Assembly: GCA_026197015.1 (NCBI GenBank)
Contig: JAPHRB010000169.1
Span: forward strand, 1-10,301
Length of the DNA stretch: 10,301 nt
DNA from: Gammaproteobacteria bacterium
Lineage (GTDB): Bacteria; Pseudomonadota; Gammaproteobacteria; SZUA-229
Direction of reading: 5' to 3'
In this document: piece after piece, positions 5,897 to 10,301 of the stretch
Layout: every line of letters starts with the position of its first letter
Numbering within the stretch: position 1 is the stretch's first letter
Program-made: the position numbers and the translations under genes
The notes under the pieces: generated by a model
What the model was told of the DNA's origin: nothing
The model's database searches: none
Seen by the model: only the letters and a program-made list of their open reading frames with translations

Positions 5897-7216
5897 ATGA
5901 TGTTACCAAAAACCCTGTTTGCCAGAACAGTTGCAATGATTGCAACTGTTTCAGTTACTTATCTTTTATTTGCTTTCAGTGTAATTAGTTATTTTATGCT
6001 GGTACCCGTAGGTAAACAGTCTGCAGATGATCTGGCCGCATTAATGCTCTTCAGCGCACATAGATGGACTGAAATAACGATTGAAGAACGCATTGAATTT
6101 GAGCAGCAGTTACGCGAAAAATACCACCTGAACATTGCAGACGGCCAACAAGTACGCTCGGTTAATTTCAAACCCCTGCCTTATTATTACTTTCTCGAAT
6201 CTTCACTTAAATCACTTACCGGGCAGGATGTACAGCTTAAGATTTCAAAAGATGATAACGACATTGACTGGTACTGGGCTAATTTAACGGTTAATAAACA
6301 GGATATATGTATTGGTTTTTCCAGCACTCATATAAACGCTCAACCACCAATGGTACTGTTGTTATTACTTTCTGTTGGCGGTTTGGCAACATTAATAACC
6401 GCGGCGGCAATTGTTCGTCATTTAACCACTCCTCTGGAACGTTTATCAAAAAATGCCTTACGCATAGGCAGTGGTGAAGAACCAGAACTGATTCCAGAAA
6501 CCGGTGCAGAAGAGATGGCAACTCTGGCTATCAGTTTTAATAAAATGGCGATACAGGTAAAAGAGTTATTAAGTAATCGAACAACATTATTAGCGGGCAT
6601 ATCTCATGACCTACGAACACCCCTTGCACGTATTCAACTGGCGCTTGAAATGTTACCTGCAAATGCTGACCCTGTTCTGGTGCAAGGCATTCGAGGTGAC
6701 ATAGAACAGATGAACTGTCTGATTGGACAATTTCTTGAATTAAGCAAGACACTTGAAAAAGGTGAACAGCAGAATATCGACATAGTCGAAACACTCGATG
6801 ATCTGGTTAATTGTGCAAGACGCGGTGGCGCAGACATTCAGTGGCAAAGTGCTGGCCATTGCACTCTGATAAATAACCCCATGGCGATACGACGCATTAT
6901 TGTTAATCTATTAGAAAATGCCGTGCGTTATGGAAACAACCAGCCGGTTAATATTAGCCACTCGATAAAAGATGAGTTCGTAATTATAAAAATAATGGAT
7001 AGAGGTCAGGGTATTCCAACGAATGAAATTGAAGCTGTATTTAGACCTTTTCACCGACTTGAACAATCGCGAAATTTAGAAACCGGTGGTACCGGCCTTG
7101 GCCTCAGCATTGCACTTCAACTTGCTGAAATTAATAATATTAAATTAAAATTATATGCCAGAAAAAATGGCGGTACCGTGGCAGAAATTATGATTCCGCT
7201 GAAACACACCAGTTGA
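5897..7216 (+). CDS. EnvZ-like membrane sensor histidine kinase
   Basis: This 439-residue inner-membrane kinase is the partner of the preceding regulator. Transmembrane helices lie at about 13-36 and 151-173, enclosing a periplasmic sensor of about 110 residues with no recognisable ligand motif. HAMP linker about 174-226 (TTPLERLSKNALRIG to SFNKMA). The dimerisation/phosphotransfer helix has AGISHDLRTPLARIQLALEM with H237. The ATP-binding domain has the N box NLLENAVRYG (N341), G1 DRGQGI (368-373), F box FRPFHR, and G2 GGTGLGLSI (397-405). All catalytic motifs are intact. The H-box region is strongly EnvZ-like. Two ATGs in a row (5897, 5900) leave the exact start open. A perfect 25-bp palindrome lies within codons 10-18. 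No terminator is obvious before the converging hemF. Confidence 0.93.
   Translation: MMLPKTLFARTVAMIATVSVTYLLFAFSVISYFMLVPVGKQSADDLAALMLFSAHRWTEITIEERIEFEQQLREKYHLNIADGQQVRSVNFKPLPYYYFLESSLKSLTGQDVQLKISKDDNDIDWYWANLTVNKQDICIGFSSTHINAQPPMVLLLLLSVGGLATLITAAAIVRHLTTPLERLSKNALRIGSGEEPELIPETGAEEMATLAISFNKMAIQVKELLSNRTTLLAGISHDLRTPLARIQLALEMLPANADPVLVQGIRGDIEQMNCLIGQFLELSKTLEKGEQQNIDIVETLDDLVNCARRGGADIQWQSAGHCTLINNPMAIRRIIVNLLENAVRYGNNQPVNISHSIKDEFVIIKIMDRGQGIPTNEIEAVFRPFHRLEQSRNLETGGTGLGLSIALQLAEINNIKLKLYARKNGGTVAEIMIPLKHTS
5926..5950. repeat. perfect palindrome inside the kinase gene 5' end
   Basis: AACAGTTGCAAT at 5926-5937 and ATTGCAACTGTT at 5939-5950 are exact reverse complements around one base. 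As RNA they form an 11-bp stem with a UGA loop, 29 nt after the kinase start codon. The AACAG arm could instead pair with CTGTT at 5915-5919, giving two alternative folds. Confidence 0.7.
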
Positions 7217-7267
7217 AATAAACCAGGCCGACCTGTGTATGATCTGTGTTTGATATAAGGGAGTTAG

Positions 7268-8191
7268 TTATTTAATCCAGTCCTGAGGTATCAGGTATTT
7301 TTCATATAACTCGGCTTCGGCACTAGCCGCTTCAGGTTGCCAGTTATAACGCCAGCGCACATTAGGTGGCATAGACATTAATATAGATTCTGTTCGACCA
7401 CCTGACTGCAAACCAAACAGGGTGCCTCTATCGTAAACCAGATTAAATTCAACATAACGACCACGGCGATACAATTGAAAATCACGTTCACGCTCTGTGT
7501 ATTCTAATGCCTTACGTTTTTGAACAATAGGACGATAGGCCTTAATATAATGATCACCTACACTTTGCATAAAGGCGAAACTTTTTTCAAAACCCCATTC
7601 GTTTAAATCATCAAAAAACAAACCACCAATACCCCGTGGTTCATCACGATGTTTTAAATAAAAATATTCATCACACCATTTTTTATAACGTGGAAAAACA
7701 TCCTCACCAAAAGGCTCACATGCATCTTTGGCTGTTTGATGCCAGTGTTTAACATCTTCTTCAAAAGCATAATAGGGTGTTAAATCAAACCCGCCACCAA
7801 ACCACCAGACAGGATCTTCACCCTCTTTTTCAGCGATAAAGAAACGCACATTGGCATGAGATGTAGGGACATAGGGATTTTTAGGATGTATCACCAGCGA
7901 CACACCCATAGCCTGAAAAGACCTACCCGCTAATTCGGGACGATGAGCCGTTGCAGAAACAGGTAATTTACCGCCAAAAACATGTGAAAAATTAATACCT
8001 GCGGTTTCAAAAACATCACCATCTGCCATGACACAACTTTTGCCACCACCACCCTGCTCACGTTGCCACTCATCTATTTCAAATGTTTTAGCCGCATCTT
8101 CTTCGGTAAGAGCTTCACAAATATTTTTCTGTAATTGCAAAAGATACGTTTTAACAACGTTGATATCAGGGAGGGCTGTTTTTGAACTCAC
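7268..8191 (-). CDS. hemF: oxygen-dependent coproporphyrinogen III oxidase
   Basis: This 307-residue cytoplasmic enzyme uses O2 to decarboxylate coproporphyrinogen III to protoporphyrinogen IX in heme synthesis. The family signature is plain: GGGGKSCV (47-54), VIHPKNPYVPTSHANVRFF, WWFGGGFDLTPYY, KHRDEPRGIGGLFFDD, YVEFNLVYDRGTLFGL and the C-terminal RWRYNW. The four conserved histidines corresponding to the E. coli set are H102, H112, H151 and H181. Length fits the family (about 300). The start is GTG, with AGGAA nine bases upstream; no ATG is available until residue 55. It converges on the sensor kinase gene with only about 50 bp between. It implies aerobic growth and supplies heme that the nearby c-type cytochromes need, though they form separate transcription units. 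Confidence 0.97.
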   Translation of the reverse strand: MSSKTALPDINVVKTYLLQLQKNICEALTEEDAAKTFEIDEWQREQGGGGKSCVMADGDVFETAGINFSHVFGGKLPVSATAHRPELAGRSFQAMGVSLVIHPKNPYVPTSHANVRFFIAEKEGEDPVWWFGGGFDLTPYYAFEEDVKHWHQTAKDACEPFGEDVFPRYKKWCDEYFYLKHRDEPRGIGGLFFDDLNEWGFEKSFAFMQSVGDHYIKAYRPIVQKRKALEYTERERDFQLYRRGRYVEFNLVYDRGTLFGLQSGGRTESILMSMPPNVRWRYNWQPEAASAEAELYEKYLIPQDWIK

Positions 8192-8231
8192 TATTGGAGA
8201 TTCCTGTATTGTTTTTATAATTTTCTTAAAT

Positions 8232-8257
8232 TTAAATCACTGCTAATGCAGATTTAA
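8232..8257. other. hairpin upstream of hemF
   Basis: TTAAAT and CTGC (8232-8243) pair with GCAG and ATTTAA (8248-8257) across a 2-nt bulge and loop TAAT. It lies in the 86-bp gap between the preceding minus-strand gene and hemF. No U-run follows on the minus strand, so it is at best a weak terminator or processing site. Confidence 0.35.
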
Positions 8258-8277
8258 TCTCTGTTGTTACAGCCATT

Positions 8278-8958
8278 TTATAATGATTTTAACGGTTTAA
8301 GCAGTTTATCAAAGTCACCAGGTTTAACATATTGTATAACTTCTTTTTCTGACTCACTAAGCACTATATCCACACCTTTAGCCGGATATAACCAGTGAAT
8401 TGCATCACTTTGAGCATCCTCTAACCTTTCGGCTGGTTTGCCAAAACGATTTTCTATTAATTGCGCATCCAGATGTATTGAGGGTAGGTAGGTAATACCC
8501 ACTATAACCGACTCTTGAAGTAATATGACATCTTCATCTAGTAAGGTCACTTTACGTGTACCACTTTCCAGAGTAGAGATACGTGCGCCCCGATTATATA
8601 TCTTTTGAATAGTCTCGTCGGATAAATCAAGCGACATCACCATTTTCGATTTTAAGCCAGAAACTTTAACCATATCAAAATAAGCTTCAATCACCGCTGT
8701 TGACTGCACAGCTGCGGACGGACTGGGTGCAAACAGATTAATCGCCGCTTTTTCTTTAAATAACTGTTCAGCTTCAGCTACTGTCGTCAGGCCAATTGTT
8801 ATACCAAAAACACGCGTATTACCACTCGGCAGGTTTTCAATTTGCCATGGATAACCCGTGACACTTATTTCCTGCTTTTTCAGGGATGATACATAAACAC
8901 CTAAAACGACCGCTAGAATACTGATACCAAAAACAGTTAGAAATACATGTTTACCCAT
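8278..8958 (-). CDS. unrecognised anchored periplasmic protein
   Basis: This 226-residue protein has one N-terminal transmembrane segment (about 5-24, FLTVFGISILAVVLGVYV) followed by a soluble, presumably periplasmic part. I do not recognise a named family. Visible features are an early block RVFGITIGLTTVAEAEQLF (about 49-67), where an initial GITIGLTT is followed by a helix, and a late block ENRFGKPAERL to IHWLYPAKGVDIVLSE. The second block recalls the G-x-P / WxYPxxG pattern of small BamE-like folds, but that is only a resemblance. No catalytic residues stand out. It begins 9 bp after the upstream membrane-protein gene, so the two are co-transcribed. The gap to hemF is 86 bp. Confidence 0.75.
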   Translation of the reverse strand: MGKHVFLTVFGISILAVVLGVYVSSLKKQEISVTGYPWQIENLPSGNTRVFGITIGLTTVAEAEQLFKEKAAINLFAPSPSAAVQSTAVIEAYFDMVKVSGLKSKMVMSLDLSDETIQKIYNRGARISTLESGTRKVTLLDEDVILLQESVIVGITYLPSIHLDAQLIENRFGKPAERLEDAQSDAIHWLYPAKGVDIVLSESEKEVIQYVKPGDFDKLLKPLKSL

Positions 8959-8967
8959 ACGTTTACT

Positions 8968-9468
8968 TCATTCCTGAACAGGTGTCAGGGCATTTTCCGG
9001 GTAACGTTCACTTACCCAGTCAGGCAACATCGCGTTTTTAGCCTGATGTAGTGATTCAGACTCAAAAATAATTAAACCCAGTACACTGACCATAACAGGA
9101 AGAAATGTGGCTCCACCAAACGCCCAGTGTTGTGGTCGCATATCACCACCAGAAACCATATAAATAATGCTTAACAAACTACCTACAATGGTTAACATAA
9201 TCAGAAAAAAGCGACTTCGACGAGCTGCAATTTGCCAATGGGCATTCACATACCAGCTCGCACGGGTTTTAGCGCGTTGCGCCCCCCAAAACAGATAAAC
9301 CAGACTAATTACAGATAAAACAGGAATCACAACAATAAAATGAGTTAAAGAGCTGGCGCTCATTATGGCAACAAAAACAAGAACATGATTAAAAATGAGA
9401 TTAGTTAAAAAAACTTCATGGGGAACACGGGCTTTTTTAATATCTTCAGGTGAGATATCGAATTTCAT
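8968..9468 (-). CDS. unrecognised four-span membrane protein
   Basis: This 166-residue protein, counted from the ATG at 9468, has four predicted transmembrane helices (about 19-39, 43-62, 86-105, 115-136). Between helices 2 and 3 is a basic loop, and a hydrophilic C-terminal tail follows helix 4 (LPDWVSERYPENALTPVQE). The paired hydrophobic segments suggest 2TM-type repeats, but I do not recognise a family and assign no function. A TTG at 9489 would add seven residues (first MVNWSNY); I prefer the ATG because neither start has a good Shine-Dalgarno and ATG is the stronger codon. An extended -10 promoter lies 32-40 bp upstream. Confidence 0.72.
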   Translation of the reverse strand: MKFDISPEDIKKARVPHEVFLTNLIFNHVLVFVAIMSASSLTHFIVVIPVLSVISLVYLFWGAQRAKTRASWYVNAHWQIAARRSRFFLIMLTIVGSLLSIIYMVSGGDMRPQHWAFGGATFLPVMVSVLGLIIFESESLHQAKNAMLPDWVSERYPENALTPVQE

Positions 9469-9499
9469 ATAATTAGACCAGTTAACCAAAACAGGCTAA

Positions 9500-9508
9500 A
9501 TTATAACA
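9500..9508 (-). promoter_or_regulatory. extended -10 promoter for the two unrecognised membrane genes (and perhaps hemF)
   Basis: The minus strand reads TGTTATAAT, a TGn plus perfect TATAAT. No convincing -35 lies 16-18 bp upstream, which is tolerated by extended -10 promoters. It sits in the 67-bp gap after tatD and would start transcription near 9493, about 25 nt before the ATG at 9468. Confidence 0.6.
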
Positions 9509-9535
9509 TTAATGAACGCTTAAATACGCCTTACT

Positions 9536-10301
9536 TTATGAGGCAAATAGTCGCAAATAGTTGTCTTTACTCAACTCAGCTATATTTTCCAGCTTATTGC
9601 CTCTTACCTCAGCCAGACACTCCGCTACATGTCCTACCCAACCTGGATGATTTTGCTTACCTCGATGTGGTACGGGTGCCAGATAAGGTGAATCAGTTTC
9701 GATTAAAAAGCGGTCATCAGGTACTTTTCGAGCAACTTCACGAAGGGTTTCGGCATTACGAAAGGTCACAATGCCAGAAAATGAAATATACATCCCCATA
9801 TCCAGTGCCTGTTTTGCCATATCCCAGCTTTCAGTAAAGCAATGCAGCACGCCACCACAGGACTCAACCCTGCCTTCTTTAAGCAGCTTAAGTGTATCTT
9901 CCTGTGCATCACGGGTATGAATAATAACCGGTTTATTTAGCTCATTAGCAGCTTCTAGATGCACATTGAAACTCGATATCTGCTGTTCTCGTGTGTCTTT
10001 GGAGTAAAAATAATCCAGCCCGGTTTCGCCTATCGCGACAACTTTCGGGTCTGCACCCAGTTCTACAAGCTGCTGCAGTTTTACCGTATCATCTTTTGTA
10101 TCACAGGGATGAACACCGACTGAAATATCAATATTATTTCTATCCTGTACCAGTGATTTCATTGCCGGATATTCTTCCAGACTAATTGATACACAAAGCA
10201 GGCGTTCAACCTGAGCTCGATGGATAGTATCCAGAAGTTCAGAAAAATTATTATCAAAATCTTTTAGATCGATACGATCAAGGTGGCAATGAGAGTCTAT
10301 A
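9536..10301 (-). CDS. tatD: TatD-family metal-dependent hydrolase (DNase), 5' end cut by window
   Basis: An open frame continues from the window edge: the visible protein starts IDSHCHLDR, so only one or two residues are missing. The 254 visible residues match the usual 255-265. This is a metallohydrolase TIM barrel; TatD/YcfH-type enzymes act as DNases with 3'-exonuclease activity. Metal ligands are all present: HxH (H4, H6), E92 in GETGLDY, H128 in IIHTRD, H153 in LHCF and D203 in ETDSPYLAP. The frame must be read from the edge; starting at the internal Met at 10162 would lose the HxH motif. In many gammaproteobacteria this gene follows holB and pilZ, which would lie upstream, outside the window. 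Confidence 0.93.
   Translation of the reverse strand, partial: IDSHCHLDRIDLKDFDNNFSELLDTIHRAQVERLLCVSISLEEYPAMKSLVQDRNNIDISVGVHPCDTKDDTVKLQQLVELGADPKVVAIGETGLDYFYSKDTREQQISSFNVHLEAANELNKPVIIHTRDAQEDTLKLLKEGRVESCGGVLHCFTESWDMAKQALDMGMYISFSGIVTFRNAETLREVARKVPDDRFLIETDSPYLAPVPHRGKQNHPGWVGHVAECLAEVRGNKLENIAELSKDNYLRLFAS

Noticed and set aside
7217..7267. Terminator between the converging kinase and hemF genes
   Set aside because: Only a weak CAGG/CCTG match is present and no T-run follows it on either strand.
10028..10162. Starting TatD at the internal ATG at 10162
   Set aside because: The frame stays open to the window edge and encodes IDSHCHLDR, the essential HxH metal motif, so the internal Met is not the start.

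Overview
The window reads as chromosome of an A+T-leaning, aerobic Gammaproteobacterium. It carries oxygen-dependent HemF, an EnvZ/OmpR-like pair, a FadL-family outer-membrane channel, c-type cytochromes and TatD. I cannot place it to genus from sequence alone.

Left edge (1-2250): the last codons and apparent right end of an IS3-family insertion sequence, running toward a minus-strand pair. That pair is a LexA-type self-cleaving repressor followed by a Y-family translesion DNA polymerase. The polymerase gene is bracketed by two related G/C-rich elements. One is a strong imperfect palindrome between lexA and the polymerase. The other is a partial copy directly abutting the IS end. The lexA promoter (-35 TTGATA, 17 bp, -10 TATTCT) is covered by a nested TTCTC/GAGAA dyad, a probable non-canonical SOS operator.

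Middle (2251-7216): a minus-strand cluster ending at a clear bidirectional terminator. In transcription order it holds a cytochrome c'-like periplasmic protein, a FadL/OMPP1-type channel, a 66-residue DUF2892 membrane protein, a probable 27-residue single-span protein and a second, membrane-anchored cytochrome c'-like protein. Divergent from it is an OmpR-like response regulator and EnvZ-like sensor kinase. The 142-bp divergent gap carries a 10-bp-period tandem repeat (TTTGTTACAA / TTTGTTACAT on the minus strand) that looks like an OmpR-family binding site. The layout suggests an envelope electron-transfer and hydrophobic-substrate-uptake module controlled by the adjacent two-component system. 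Substrate and signal are unknown. A perfect 12-bp-arm palindrome lies near the 5' end of the kinase gene.

Right (7217-10301): a minus-strand run of a TatD-family metallonuclease (its first one or two codons fall outside the window), an unrecognised four-span membrane protein with a TGTTATAAT extended -10 promoter, an unrecognised anchored periplasmic protein, and hemF. These look like ordinary housekeeping neighbours.
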